A stretch of DNA of 64,000 nucleotides, from contig JAAOMT010000134.1 of assembly GCA_016748015.1 (NCBI GenBank), positions 1,632,657 through 1,696,656 of the forward strand. The letters run 5' to 3'. Of the stretch, positions 32,859 to 44,099 are shown piece by piece. Source of the stretch: Geosiphon pyriformis. Lineage: Eukaryota; Glomeromycota; Glomeromycetes; Archaeosporales; Geosiphonaceae. The notes below the pieces were generated by a model. That model worked only from the letters and a program-made list of their open reading frames with translations. It was not told the DNA's origin and ran no database searches. A program made the position numbers and the translations under genes. The stretch's first letter is position 1. The number at the start of each line of letters is the position of its first letter.

Positions 32859-33729
32859 TATTACTCATAGAAATATAGGAAATATATATTAGCATAGTTA
32901 TTAACCAATCAGAAGTAGATATAGTAAAATGTGGAATTCCAGGATTCCTTTTAGGAATTGCAGGATTCCAAGAATTACTGGATTCTTACAAAGAATCACA
33001 GGATTCCAGAATTCCAGGATTCCTCTCAAAGAAATTGCAGGATTCCAGAAATCCCAGGATTCCTGTTATGAAGAATTGAGGAATTGAAGAATCTCAATTA
33101 TGTATATATAGCAGTAGGATTAGAAGCTAAAAAAACAGACCTCTCAGTTTAGATTTCATTTAAACAACTTTCCAAACCACAAATAAATAACTGTTTGTTA
33201 TCTCAAACTTGCTGCCACTATCAATACTTTATGTTAATAGTAATTCATACTTAACCTCACTGAAACAATAGCTCTTGATCACAGCTATTGACAAAATACT
33301 AACTTGTAAATTGCCTTGGCTTATTTCTTTTCTTTCTTTATTTTCTTTTCTTTTCTTTATTTTTTTGCTTTGATTTTATTGTTGTTTACTAACTCTATTG
33401 AGGATTAATGCACGGGGTACTGACATTAGGATAAATGTGACTGGTAAAAGACCCAGAAATAAGAGTAGAACACTCAATTAAGGATAGCTTACCAGGAAGA
33501 ATACCAGCCATCAAGCTGAGAAAAAAATTGACAAAACTGCAGTTTCGGAAAGCTACGGATAAAACTATTACCATTGAATCTCTGTCTATTATACAAAGAA
33601 CTCAACCAAACCCTTTAGATACAAACCTTCAGACACAAACCTTTAGATCACTATCAACTGCAACTAGATTTGAGCACCAAGTTACAGGTTTGTTATTTAA
33701 TCCAACACCAGAAATAGTCATCTGTAACA
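32859..33729 (+). repeat. 3' LTR shared by A2 and A1
   Basis: 871-bp LTR from TATTACTCATAG to CTGTAACA. Details such as aactgtttgttatctcaaac, the agcagtaggattagaagc segment and the U3 unit order match 10045-10910 and not 23577-24439. It ends against the A3 acidic linker at 33730. Confidence 0.85.
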
Positions 33730-34242
33730 CCATTGTTATTTTGAGCAAAGCTGAAATCATTGTTTTCATCATCATCATTGTTGGAGTTTAAATTAAAATT
33801 GAAAATTGATTCTAATTCTGATACACAGTTGTTGATTGGCTCGTTTTCCTTTGAAATTGTGTAAATTATGCATGGTGGTAGATTGTAGATGAGATTATAC
33901 TCATTACAATACTGGAAGTCACATGGGATCAAACAATAGTCACATAATCAGGTGTTTATTTCTTCCAAGCACTGTTTCTGTTCTTTTCTGGTTGGTGCCA
34001 AATTTTGATAGTGCTCATGAAATTTTTTTGGGCCTGTTTCCAGGTCCAGGAAAGCATTTGGATTGGGAATCAGAACAATGTTGACTGGTTCCAGAGAGTT
34101 GTTCTTGATTTCCAATATTTTACTGGACATGGCACTTTCTACTTTGGTGTTTACCATTTGCCAGATCTTGTCTTTGTCATGTAGGTAACTGTTCAAATAA
34201 GAGATTGCTCAGTGTTAGGCAGCAGTAATAAGCATTCTATGA
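33730..34242 (-). pseudogene. A3 acidic linker and second Cys cluster (between A1 and B2 insertions)
   Basis: Minus-strand continuation of A3. The frame 34196-33948 (EKFHEHYQNLAPTRKEQK-like) precedes YCNEYNLIYNLPPCIIYTI and an Asn/Asp-rich acidic tail (33932-33693 frame). It corresponds to 27918-28424 of A2. Upper end: B2 insertion, ATGA at 34239-34242. Lower end: A1 insertion, CCAT at 33730. One Cys of the cluster is lost (Cys to Tyr). Confidence 0.75.
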
Positions 34243-35225
34243 TATTACTGGAGGTTTTTGGTCTCTTTTCTTGAATGTTGTAACTGTCTGTTGGTTGCAA
34301 ATTCACGTTTTCTAGAAATAGTTGAACCTCCAATAACTGAATTTATCTTTAAATTATCTTCTATAATTTGAATTGCTGGGCTTATAAGTGGAATGGCCAA
34401 TTCTGTGCCAGTTACTTTGTGTAGTTATGTTGTAGTAAACGTCAACTCTTTCTCAGGAATTGCTCATCTGGCAGCTCACTAAAAATGTGTAGTTACTTTG
34501 TTGTGAAAGTCAACTTTTTTACAGAAATCTTGTCTGTAGACTACCCTAATGATTATAATAAGAAAATAAAAGAAAGAAAATAAAAGAAATGTAAAAGAAA
34601 TAGAATTCTGTCAAGGAAAACGTTTTCTATTCAGGCCTGGAGTCACTAACAGTTTACTGAAATTGGTAGCTAATCAATTTCAAACTGTTTAGTAGGAATT
34701 GGTTAATTTCAAAAGAGAAATAATTAAAAATTTGATTTTTTGAATTATTTGATATTTATTTCGTTTTTGTGTGTAAAAAATAATTCTAATTGTTAAATCT
34801 GAAGTAAGATATATTTTCTCGAAGAAAAAAGCTTTTCTTTTATACAACTTGTTGTAACACTATTCCATGAACTTGAACTTTGCTTTTTTTCTACAATTTT
34901 GCTGAACTAAAAATACATTTTGGTAAACTACAAGTTATTTCTGCAAACTATTAGATATTTCAGTGAACTATCAATTATTTCAGCAAATTTCTACAAATTT
35001 TGGCGAACTTTTGAATGTTACATATTTCAGGGTATTGCATGATTGATCATTGCACTTAGGTTACATTTGTGTTATGTACAAATTGGGTTATTAATTAAAT
35101 GATAATTTCAGACATTTTGCTAATGTAATAAGTAATAATTTGAAACGATAATATATGCTAATTAATGATAAAATTTATAAGAGTAATTTCATGCTAAACA
35201 ATATCTCTAATTTTGTCTGATAATA
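34243..35225 (-). repeat. B2 3' LTR
   Basis: 983-bp LTR; its start TGTTACC is decayed to TATTATC and its end TAACA to TAATA. It carries fewer TTCGCCGAA-type repeats than the B1 and B3 LTRs, which explains the shorter length. A TATAAAAG box is present (minus strand near 34846). Confidence 0.9.
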
Positions 35226-35912
35226 TAACCTTCTTCTCAAGACTGAGTTCTGTCGAAGTCTAAGTACTGTCTGTAATTTCCAGATAATAATCCAAAATTA
35301 TTGAAGAAATTTGGTCTGAAAATTGTTAAAATTTCAGTTCTGTGAGCTTTCCAATATATTGAATCTTCAAAGACTGTAAAATTGGGTTTTGTAGGACGTT
35401 TTCACAGATGTGGAATAGGTCATAGAGTTTAAGAGCAGCTTTTAGTTTATAATAACTGTTTGTAAGTCCAGCTGTTGTCTTAAATTCATTGTGGAGTTGT
35501 TTCCAAATAACTTCTTTTGTGATGTTTGCTGCTGTAAGCTCCCATTTTCATTCATGAAGTGTTTTTTCAATGTAGAAATATCTATATATTGGAGTATAGT
35601 TATAGTTTTTTTCATTAAGACACAGTTGAAGTTTTTGTTGAATAGTAGCATTTGGTGGAATACTAATAAGAGTGAGCATTAAGTTTTCTTTTAAAACAAG
35701 CTTTAAAAGTTTTGGCAGGTAAATTCCAGAATAACTTCTTGTATTTTTCTTATATGGGTGATATTTTTGTGAATTTGGGGCTAAATTTGTAACTACTTCT
35801 GTTTGAGTATAATTAAGTGGTTTTCAGTAACAGTAATGGATAATTTGGGTATTGTTTTTAAAGCTAACATTAGTTTTTGGAATAATTGTTGAATGTTTTG
35901 AGGAATAGTCAT
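35226..35912 (-). pseudogene. B2 third ORF, unknown function
   Basis: On the minus strand an ATG at 35912-35910 begins MTIPQNIQQLFQKLMLALK, matching the B3 start. Homology then continues through the NATIQQKL segment, the Cys/Tyr-rich middle and GKLTELKFQQFSDQI at the end, interrupted by a few stops (for example TGA in the HE-x-KWEL segment) and one frame change. Position directly upstream of the purine tract (gagaagaagg) and 3' LTR is the same as in B1 and B3. Function unknown. Confidence 0.6.
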
Positions 35913-36079
35913 TATAAGAGATTTGAAAAAAATAAAAGAAAATTATATTTGGTATATGGGTTTTTATGTTATTTTTGCTTTGTTTTTGTGAGATTGTTTC
36001 TAAATTATAAAGAAATAACTATAATAATAATTTTAAGTTAAGTGTTCAAGTTGGGGGGATTGTTCAATAACAACTATTG

Positions 36080-37424
36080 GTTCTAAATTTCAGGGAATAT
36101 CTTCAGGATTGATTAAAGAGAAATGTGTACCAATTTGTGGAATTAATGGTTCAGAATTGTTTCTGGAATTATAGTGTTTCAAACAATCTCCATGTGCAAC
36201 TTTTGCTAAGATCTTGTCATCAAGTCTTAACTTGTATGATCTATTGCCTAGGACTTCATGGATAAAGAATGGTCCATTCCATTTATTTTCAAATTTTCCA
36301 CTCCATTGTTTTTCAGCTTTAGTTCTGTGTAAGAGAACTTTGTTTCCAATTTTAAATCCATTGGTAATTGGAGGCAATTTGTTGTCATGCCATTCTTTTT
36401 GTTGAGCTTGGAAGTGTTTAATATGAGTGGCTGCTATTCGTCATTTTTCTTTCAATGTGCTAAGCAAAGTGTAGGCTCTTCATTGTAGTGTTTCCTAAAA
36501 GTTGTCTTTATTAATTAGTTGTACTGGATATGTTTCTATTGTGAAACTAATTGGTAACATTGCTGTCCTTCTGTAGGTTAAATCAAATGGTATGTGTTTT
36601 GTGGTATCTTGTTTTAGTGTTCTATATGCTAGTAATACTGATGGAATAAAGAGATTCCATTCTTGCTCAAAATCGGTTGAGACTTTGGCTAATGATTTAC
36701 ACAATGTTCTATTGAAACATTCTATAAGTCTATTTGTTTGTGAATAATAGGACAAAGATAATGGTCTCTTGACATTAAATTGTCCACAAATTTCCTGGAT
36801 TAAATTGTTCACGAAATGTGTTCCTTGATCAGATAAAAGTTTTATTGGGCATCCATGTCTACAAATGATGTCTTTATATATGAAGTTTGTTACTGATTTC
36901 ATATCTGCTCGTTAAATGGCTTTGGCTTCAGGCCATTTGGTGAGATAGTCTACAGCTACTGCAATATAACGGTTTTCTTGGTTTGTAATAGGGAGTGGTC
37001 TGACTAAATTAATACCTACTCAGTCAAAAGGCTGTCCAACTTTAATTGGATTTAAAGATTCTGTAGGGCGAGTTCCTTCTCTTCTTTGATAACTATCACA
37101 AGACTTAACATATTCATAAATGTCTTTTCTTATTTGAGACCAGAAATAATATTCTAGTATTTTTTGGGTGGTGCTGTCTTTTCCTAGGTGTGCTGATGAA
37201 GAGTCTGAGTGCATGTTATATAAAATAGTTTCTTTTTCATGTTCTTGTATTAATCTAAGTAGATTGTCTGGGTTTCTGAAGTTTCGATAATAAATCATGT
37301 TGTTGTGTAAGAAGTATTGTTTGGCTTGTTGTTGTAACTGATGTTTTTTATCTGAGGACCAATCTGTTGGAATTGTTAATGTCTCCAAATATTGTTTAAG
37401 ATTGTTGTAGTTTTTGGGGTTCAT
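36080..37424 (-). pseudogene. B2 integrase
   Basis: The first open part 37424-37020 holds the zinc-binding region (HLGKDSTTQKILEYYFW, CDSYQRREGTRP with Tyr for the last Cys) and ends at the first core block. The next part 36902-36495 has KLLSDQGTHFVNN (second Asp) and RLIECFNRTL (Glu). The C-terminal part 36377-36090 has KVLLHRTKAEKQWSGKF and WNGPFFIHEVLGNRSYKL. Only a few stops separate the pieces, so this is the best preserved integrase in the window. Confidence 0.85.
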
Positions 37425-37499
37425 TGTTTGTTGTTTTGTTGTTAATTTAAGTGGGTGTTGGTTTTGTATTCTAATCTTGCCTTATTCTTGAGAGACAAT

Positions 37500-38331
37500 C
37501 AATATTGGTATGGAGTTTTTCTGATTTGTGGTGTACAATATATCAGTAGTTGGCTAAAAATCCTGTCCATTGGGTTTGTTTTGCATTCAGCTGAGTGTTT
37601 TTGTTCTGTAGCCATTTGAGTCCAATATTATCAGTGATAATATCAAATTCTTTGGGTCTGAAGTAAAGGTTAAAGTGATGTAAAGCCCAGATTACTGCTG
37701 CAGTTTCTAATTCTGTTGCAGGGTAGTTTTTTTCGGCTGGTTTCAATGTTCTACTAGCATAAGCAATTACTCACTCATTTCTATTGTCATCTAACTGTGA
37801 TAGAATAGCACCAAAGGCAGTATAAGAGACATTTGTTGCTAACTGAAATCAGTTGCTGAAATCTGAGTAGGCGAGAATTGGAGCTGTTGTTAGTTTTTCT
37901 TTGAGGATTTCAAATGTGTTTTGGTATTCAGTAGTTCATTTGTATTTGACGTTTTTGGTGGTAAACTAGTTGAAAGGTTTTGTGATTTCTGAGAATCCTT
38001 TGATAAACTTCTGATAGTAGAAGGCTAACCCTATGAATCCTCTTAGTTCTGTAGTGTTTTGAGGAGTTTTAAAGTTTTTGACAGCACTGATCTTTTCAGG
38101 GTCCAGTTTGATTCTATTTTTATTAACAATATGACCAAGAAAGGCCAAGCTTGTTTTTTCAAAGTAGCATTTTTTAATGTTAAGTTTCAGTCCTGCTTTT
38201 TGTAATCATTGAAAAACTTTTTGCAGGTGTTTTAAGTGTAATTCAAACAATAGAGAATAAACATTAATATCGTCAAGATAAATGACTACTGACTTCCAAA
38301 GGAGTTTTTTGTACACAATATCCATTAATCT
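37500..38331 (-). pseudogene. B2 RT C-terminal part and RNase H
   Basis: YLDD is intact at 38269-38280. The connection follows at 38148-37966 (AFLGHIVNKNRIKLDP, LRGFIGLAFYYQKFI). RNase H at about 37870-37490 has LVAT-like start residues, MKPAEKNYPATELETAAVI, FDIITDNIGLKWLQN and a damaged end. Stops at Arg/Trp codons break the frame several times. Together with 38332-39126 it forms the polymerase. Confidence 0.8.
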
Positions 38332-39126
38332 CTAAAATGTTGTTGGTGCATTGCATAATCTAAAAGGCATTATATTGAATTCATAATTTCCTCCTTGAGT
38401 TGTGAAGGCTGTTTTGGAATGGTCTTTGGGATTCATGGCAATTTGCCAGTATTCGCTTTCTAAATCTAGTGTTAAAAAGTATTTGGTTTTTCCAAGGGCA
38501 TCCAACATATCATCAATTTGGGGAAGGGGATAAGCATCTCCAATGGTGACACTGTTGAGTTGTCGATAATCAACACAAAATCGTATCTTTCCATTTTTTT
38601 TTTTAACTAAGATCATAAATAAAGCCCATGAATTCATTGATGATTGAATAAGCTCATTGTTGAGCATCTGTTGTATTTCTTCGTGGATAAATTGGTGACT
38701 TTCTGGAGCAACTTGGTAGGCTTGCTGTTGCCTTGGTTTGGCATCTCCTGTATAAATTTGGTGTTGAACCAAATTGGTTCTTCCTAAGTTATTGTTGTTT
38801 TTGGCAAAGATATCGGCAAATTCTACAATTAGCTTTTTGAGCTGGCTCTGTTGCTGTGGTTCAAGTTGTCCTATGTTGATTTGAGATAGTTTTTCCATGA
38901 CAACATAGTAGTTTTCAAAGCTGGGGTTTGGGTTGATTTTTGGTAGTAAATGTCCAATAATTTCAGAGAAATTGGGGACTGTTTGGGGTAATTTTTGTTG
39001 AAAGATATTACTGTGAATAACTTCAATTTCTAAGTTATTTAATAAAACTATGGGGTAATTATTGGGGTTGTAAAAAGTAACTTGGACTTTCTTTGTTCCT
39101 TCTGGGATGTAAATATTTGGAATCAA
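38332..39126 (-). CDS. B2 dUTPase tail domain fused to RT N-terminal half
   Basis: Open 264-residue Pol segment. Residues 1-40 are the tail domain (IPNIYIPEGTKKVQVTFYNP, PIVLLNNLEIEVI). Residues 80-130 have a helical linker (LEPQQQSQLKKLIVEFADIF). From about 135 the RT begins: TGDAKPRQQQAYQV, KIRFCVDYRQLNSVTIGD, LPQIDDMLDALGKTKYF, LDLESEYWQIAM and YEFNIMPFRLCNAPTTF. In-frame continuity shows tail and RT belong to one polyprotein. It ends at a TAG just before YLDD. LESEYW replaces the usual LxSGYW. Confidence 0.85.
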   Translation of the reverse strand: MIPNIYIPEGTKKVQVTFYNPNNYPIVLLNNLEIEVIHSNIFQQKLPQTVPNFSEIIGHLLPKINPNPSFENYYVVMEKLSQINIGQLEPQQQSQLKKLIVEFADIFAKNNNNLGRTNLVQHQIYTGDAKPRQQQAYQVAPESHQFIHEEIQQMLNNELIQSSMNSWALFMILVKKKNGKIRFCVDYRQLNSVTIGDAYPLPQIDDMLDALGKTKYFLTLDLESEYWQIAMNPKDHSKTAFTTQGGNYEFNIMPFRLCNAPTTF

Positions 39127-39366
39127 GATATTATGTTCTAAGCAGATTCGTTCATTAGACTCAAAAATTTGTTGGGTGGTTGTTGGCTTTGGGCAGGTAT
39201 AGATTTTGGGGTGTTCTCCGAAAGGTAAAATAGTGATTGGTTGGGAAAGGCATAAAATCTGGTAAGACTCATTCTGTTCATTGAGAGCTATGTTTACTAG
39301 AACTGTAAATCATCCAGTTGAACCAAAACCTTGTGTTTCTCTTTCATTTTTTCCCAATTGTTCCCT

Positions 39367-40122
39367 TTAATTGACTAACTGTAAACCCGAAATGTTGATT
39401 AAGGATAAATAGATAGCTTGAGCAATTTTTTTGGCATGTTCAATTTTGAAAGGTTTATTGGTTTTGTTTTGGAGTATTACTGTTATGTCACCAGTATATC
39501 CAGCATTGATTATTCCTCTTCTGACATTAATTTCTTTGCTTGCCAAAGAGGACCGGGAAGTAATTTGAACCATTGCTCCTGGCAGAATTTCGAGGGCAAT
39601 TTTGAGGTTGATTTTTGTGAGAGATTTGGGTTTGAGAACAAGAGTATCCTTATCTGAATATCTTAGGTCATATTCAGCATTAATTTCATGTGCTTTATCA
39701 AGTTTTATTCCTTGTCCATTGTTGTTGAAGTATTTGAGTTGTAAGGCAGACTGATTTTCAATGAGATAGATAGGTGTTGCTTCAATTTCTTCTGTTGCTT
39801 CAGGTTCTCCAAATTCAATTTCATTTTCATCATTTTCACTGGACAGGGGAATGCTAAGAGCATAGTATTCAGAGCACCATTGCTCATTGCAAGGCATTAT
39901 GCATTTTTCACACAATTTAATGTTCATTTGCTCTAGCCATTGGGCTTGAACTTCTTTGATTGGGTAAGTGTAACTGGCAATTTGGTGATACACTTTTACT
40001 TCATCTTCATAGTTGTATCCAGCAATTTCAAAAATGTATGCAATGTATTTTGATTCTTTCATTTGACAAACATTTTCTTGAATGGCTCCATTGATTAAAG
40101 TCATTGCTAGATTGAAGATCAT
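39367..40122 (-). CDS. B2 Cys-rich module end, second Cys cluster and dUTPase
   Basis: Open 251-residue segment showing that the Cys-rich module and dUTPase lie in one frame (QAQWLEQMNIKLCEKC). The second cluster is CEKCIMPCNEQWC with the last pair partly lost. The dUTPase has motif 1 INAEYDLRYS, motif 2 QITSRSSLAS, motif 3 GIINAGYTGDITVIL and motif 4 KKIAQAIYLSL; motif 5 lies beyond the stop. The catalytic Asp of motif 3 is Asn (GAT to AAT), so this dUTPase is probably inactive. Confidence 0.85.
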   Translation of the reverse strand: MIFNLAMTLINGAIQENVCQMKESKYIAYIFEIAGYNYEDEVKVYHQIASYTYPIKEVQAQWLEQMNIKLCEKCIMPCNEQWCSEYYALSIPLSSENDENEIEFGEPEATEEIEATPIYLIENQSALQLKYFNNNGQGIKLDKAHEINAEYDLRYSDKDTLVLKPKSLTKINLKIALEILPGAMVQITSRSSLASKEINVRRGIINAGYTGDITVILQNKTNKPFKIEHAKKIAQAIYLSLINISGLQLVN

Positions 40123-40491
40123 TTCAGTATCATAAGGGTAATGGTACAGTTTGTTAAGGGCACTGTTGTAAACAGAATCAAAAGGGGTTCCTTTTGTTAC
40201 TTTTTCTGAAATTAAAAAAGCATATTGGCATGTTTGATTGCAGACTCCTCCTTTGAATACAACATCAATCCAGTCGCATTCATCAGATAATCATTCTCCA
40301 CAAGTCAAACAAGGTGTTCTATCCTATTTTCCACTTCTTTTAACTAGGTGTCCCCATCATTCTCAGTGGCAGAATTTGCAATAGTAACAGGTATGGTTTC
40401 TGTATTCTTTCTCAGATAAAATACAAGCTCCCATTGATGAGAGTTTCTTGTGGCAATCTTTGCATTTGAGTGGAATGTAAGAGTGTTGTTT
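40123..40491 (-). pseudogene. B2 Cys-rich module, first clusters
   Basis: Minus-strand translation gives CKDCHKKLSSMGAC, then CYYCKFCH, CLTCGE and GGVCNQTCQYAFLISEKV, with stops at Arg/Trp positions (CGA/TGG to TGA or TAG). All paired Cys are retained here. It sits between protease and the long frame at 40122-39367 and is equivalent to 16298-16640 of B1. Confidence 0.65.
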
Positions 40492-41285
40492 TCATGGTTC
40501 TGGTTTTGAATAGAGAACATTCCATCTGGGTGTCACTGGTTTTTTTGTTTCAAGAGAATTGTTTGTTGAAAAATACTGTTGTTCAGTTTCATCAGCCCAA
40601 TTGGAGGTTGATCTAAGTGCCATAAATGTTTCAATGATGGGTTTTTCTTCTTTCAGTTCAAATTCAAAAGCCAGAGCTTTTTTGGAGCATTTGTTGAATG
40701 TATCACAAGTGGCAAGTATCTGGGCATGTTGTCTTTGGTAGGAGATTGTTAACTCTTGTGTCTTCCAATTCAGATTAGCATTGGCTTTTTGGAGCCAATC
40801 ATTTCCAACAAAAGCTTGGTATTGGAGAGCATCCATAACCAAAACTTTGACTGAATGGTGATTTCGTCAATTGTAAATGAGAAATTGTTAATTTCTTCTA
40901 CTGAAGTCTTTTTCATGCCATCGGCAGTAACGATTACTGTCTGAGCTGGTTGGTCAACATTTCTTTTTAACTGTTGTATCAACTAGTAGGTGATGATGCT
41001 TCCAGCAGATCTACTGTCTAGGATCAAACAAATTCCCTTTCCTTCAACTTCTGTTTCAGTGTACATAGTAGTGATTGCTTTTTGTTTGTTGGTGGCTGCA
41101 TTGCTAAGCAGAAATGGTGACTTATTTGCTTCAAACTCAAAAAGGAATATATCTAAGAGGTTGGCGTTTTTAGCAATTCTGGCTGGTGGGATTGTGATAG
41201 GAGTATAGAAAAAGTTTTGTTGTTGTGCTGCAGCTCTACCTTCTGAGAGTGCAGTATGGTAAAAATCCTGTTCTTCTGGCATCAT
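40492..41285 (-). pseudogene. B2 protease
   Basis: The first part, 41285-40983, contains the Gag-protease junction (FEANKSPFLLSNAATNKQ) and the active site as ICLILDSRSAGSIITY: the Gly of DSG is Arg at 41010-41018, which is expected to disable a retropepsin. The rest follows in another frame (TVIVTADGMKKTSVEE) and 40842-40492 (YQAFVGNDWLQKANANLNW). A frame change lies near 40850. Confidence 0.8.
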
Positions 41286-41289
41286 AAGA

Positions 41290-43071
41290 TAATTAGGTTG
41301 AGTATGATAGTGGTTGGGTCTATGTTGATTCGAATTTTGAGTGGTTAATTACTTGTTGGAATTTAATCTGTTGTTGTTTGTTGGAAAACGGTTTTGTGGT
41401 GTAAATTGATTATGTTAAACCAATCTTCTAGCTGGCACTTGATATTGTGGTGTGGATGGTTGTTGATACTGTTATTGAATTGGTTGTGGAGCAGGTTGAT
41501 AATAGTGGTTTGGATATTGTGGTCTTGGTAAATATTGAGCTAGTGGTAATAGATAATATGATTGTTGTGGTTGAAAATAACGTTAATTATTCCTCTGTTG
41601 TTGGTCTCATTACAATTTTCTACAATCACATTTCCAGTGTCCTGGAATTCCACAATAATGACAATTTTGGATTTGGTTGTTGGATGGTGGTCCAAAGTTG
41701 TTTTGATTGTGTTGTTGTGGGAGTTAGTATCTTTGTGGTTATTGTGATTGCTGCGGTGGCTGTTTTTACTGTTGGTTGGTGAAGTAGTTTTCAACTTTTT
41801 TGGTTAATTGGTCAATCTTTTTTTCAGCTGCTGAGCTGGTTTCTCCAATAACCAGGTTAACAAGTTTGGTATGGTTGGCTTCTTTTATGGCCATTTCATA
41901 GTTTTTCATCTGTTGAATAGCAGTGGCTAAATCTTCTGGTACATGTGGGCAAACTTTCTTGATAAGTTTGTCTTTTAGTCCAGCAATGAATTGATCCAAG
42001 ATTTGTGCATTGGAGTAGTATTCATTGGTTTCCAATTGGTGAATTCTTCTAAGCAGTTTGTTGAATTTCTTAAGATAGGTCATAACTGATTCACTTGGTT
42101 CTTGCTTGATATTTCAGAACTGATTTCGAAGGGTGATAGAAGTGTTATTGTCAGTGAACTGTTCTAGAAAAGCAGTTTTGAATGCTTCCCAGTGTTCTGG
42201 TGGAGCTTCCAAGTTTTTAAACCATTCATTGGCTGTTTCTTGTAAGAAGTATGGAATTGCTTTTAACATTCTGGCAGTGTTCCAACCATTTGCATCTCCT
42301 GCTTTTGAGACTTTGTCAAGCCATTCTTGAGGACTGGATTTGCTATCTTCTCCTGTGAACTCAGGGATTTTTGCGATATATGTGGAGATCATTTCTTCTT
42401 CATTTTCTGAGTCTTCTGTTTTTTGTTCTGATTTGGTCTCTTCACTTCAATTTTCTGCTAAGTAGCCAATAAGGTTTGTGCTGGTTAATATTGGTTTCTG
42501 TTGTTGAATAGGGCTTTTGGGTAACTGAAAATCTTTTATTCTTGAAAACCGAATAAGTGGTGAGCTTGGTGTTTGCAGTTGAGCAAGTGAAGCTGGAAAT
42601 GATATGATTGAGAGTGGTAATTTAAAGCTGGTTCCTTGTTCTGGAGTTTGTAAATGTTTGGCAGTGGTTTTAGGTGTATTGAGAGTAGTTCTAAGTTTTT
42701 GTTTTCTTTTTCCTTTTTCTTCTTCTGTTTCCAATTCAAAACCAAGAGAAAATTTCTGTTCTACTGGATAATTCTCTTCACAATACTGAATGATATTGAA
42801 GTTGAGTTCTTGGAAATATGTTTCAAGTGTTTAACTGTTAAAATCCTGAGTGTTTAGACGAGAGTGATGTACTAAGCTTTCATATAAGTTGTGTCTAACT
42901 TCTGAAATGTTGTAGTCTCCAAAAAAATAATTGTTGATGTGATTTTCAATATACTGGTAAAGTGTTTTCTTGAATGTTTCAATTCCGTTTGGGATGTTAA
43001 ATCTCTGCTTGCAGTGGGTGTAGATTGACTGATAATACTCTAGAGTTCTTAAATCTGTTTGAGCCACCACT
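41290..43071 (-). pseudogene. B2 Gag polyprotein
   Basis: The N-terminal domain (LRTLEYYQSIYTHCKQR, ISEVRHNLYESLVHHS) runs from a GTG near 43071; the ATG seen in B1 and B3 near the primer-binding site is ACA here. The capsid-like domain at 42392-42114 has MISTYIAKIPEFTGED, WLDKVSKAGDANGW and FKTAFLEQFTDNN. It continues in 42083-41766 (FIAGLKDKLIKKVCPH). The CCHC knuckle (CHYCGIPGHWKCDC, about 41630-41672) is fully intact, unlike B1 and B3 where a TGA follows the Lys. Confidence 0.8.
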
Positions 43072-43116
43072 TTTGAAGTTGTTGTTGCTGTGTTATTTCT
43101 GTGGGAGAGCACCAAA

Positions 43117-44099
43117 TGTTACTGGAGGTTTTTGGTCTCTTTTCTTGAATGTTATAACTGTCTGTTGGTTGCAAATTCACATTTTCTAGAAGTAGTTGAA
43201 CCTCTAATAACTGAATTTATCTTTAAATTATCTTCTATAATTTAAATTGCTGGGCTTATAAGTGGAATGGCCAATTCTGTGCCAGTTACTTTGTGTAGTT
43301 ATGTTGTAGTAAATGTCAACTCTTTCCCAGGAATTGCTCATCTGGCAGCTCACTAAAAATGTGTAGTTACTTTGCTGTGAAAGTCAACTCTTTTACAAAA
43401 ATCTTGTCTGTAGACTACCCTAATGATTATAATAAGAAAATAAAAGAAAGAAAATAAAAGAAATGTAAAAAAAATAGAATTCTGTCAAGGAAAACGTTTT
43501 CTATCCAGGCCTGAAGTTACTAACAGTTTACTGAAATTGGTAGCTAATCAATTTCAAACTATTTAGTAGAAATTGGTTAATTTCAAAAGGAAAATAATTA
43601 AAAATTTGATTTTTTGAATTATTTGATATTTATTTTGTTTTTGTGTGTAAAAGATAATTCTAATTGTTAAATCTGAAGTAAGATATATTTTCTCGAAGAA
43701 AAAAGCTCTTCTTTTATACAACTTGTTGTAACACTATTCCATGAACTTGAACTTTGCTTTTTTTCTACAATTTTGCTGAACTAAAGATACATTTTGGTAA
43801 ACTACAAGTTATTTCTGCGAACTATTAGATATTTCGGTGAACTATCAATTATTTCAGCAAATTTCTACAAATTTTGGCGAACTTTTGAATGTTACATATT
43901 TCGGGGTATTGCATGATTGATCATTGCACTTAGGTTACATTTGTGTTATATACAAATTGGATTATTAATTAAATGATAATTTCAGACATTTTGCTAATAT
44001 AATAAGTGATAATTTGAAACAATAATATATACTAATTAATGATAAAATTTATAAGGGTAATTTCATGCTAAACAATATCTCTAATTTCATCTGGTAACA
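43117..44099 (-). repeat. B2 5' LTR
   Basis: 983-bp LTR running on the minus strand from TGTTACCAG (44099) to CCAGTAACA (43117), both ends canonical. Next to it, on the internal side, is TTTGGTGCTCTCCCAC. Differences from the 3' LTR are mostly transitions (for example acgtttt versus acatttt in the part near 43180 and 34305). Confidence 0.9.

Larger units (their letters stand above)
10045..33729 (+). mobile_element. Element A1 (family A), containing nested B1 and A2
   Basis: A1 starts with an 866-bp LTR at 10045 and ends with its sister LTR at 32859-33729; the two share subfamily details absent from the LTR at 23577. Gag runs from 10970, is interrupted by B1 (12622-22624), resumes to protease and stops at 23576 where the A2 LTR begins. 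Flanking quartets are CTGT (10041-10044) and CCAT (33730-33733), consistent with one CCGT duplication whose CpG decayed differently on each side. The expected rest of A1 after A2 is missing: see the chimera finding. Confidence 0.75.
23577..33729 (+). mobile_element. Element A2 (family A), full-length but chimeric with A1
   Basis: 10,153 bp from LTR to LTR. The 5' LTR (23577-24439) differs in U3 and after the TATA box from the 3' LTR (32859-33729), which instead matches the A1 5' LTR at 10045. The internal region has the full family A order. I infer that A2 inserted into A1 and that a homologous exchange in the internal region then joined the A2 5' part to the A1 3' part, removing one 3' LTR and everything between. 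Confidence 0.7.
34243..44099 (-). mobile_element. Element B2: family B Ty3/gypsy retrotransposon
   Basis: 9,857 bp on the minus strand, inserted in the Cys-rich module of A3. Both LTRs are exactly 983 bp (34243-35225 and 43117-44099) and very similar. Flanks are ATGA (34239-34242) and ACGA (44100-44103), a 4-bp duplication differing by one CpG-to-TpG change. Equal LTR length and the longest open Pol segments suggest it is among the youngest insertions here, yet several active-site residues have changed. Confidence 0.9.
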
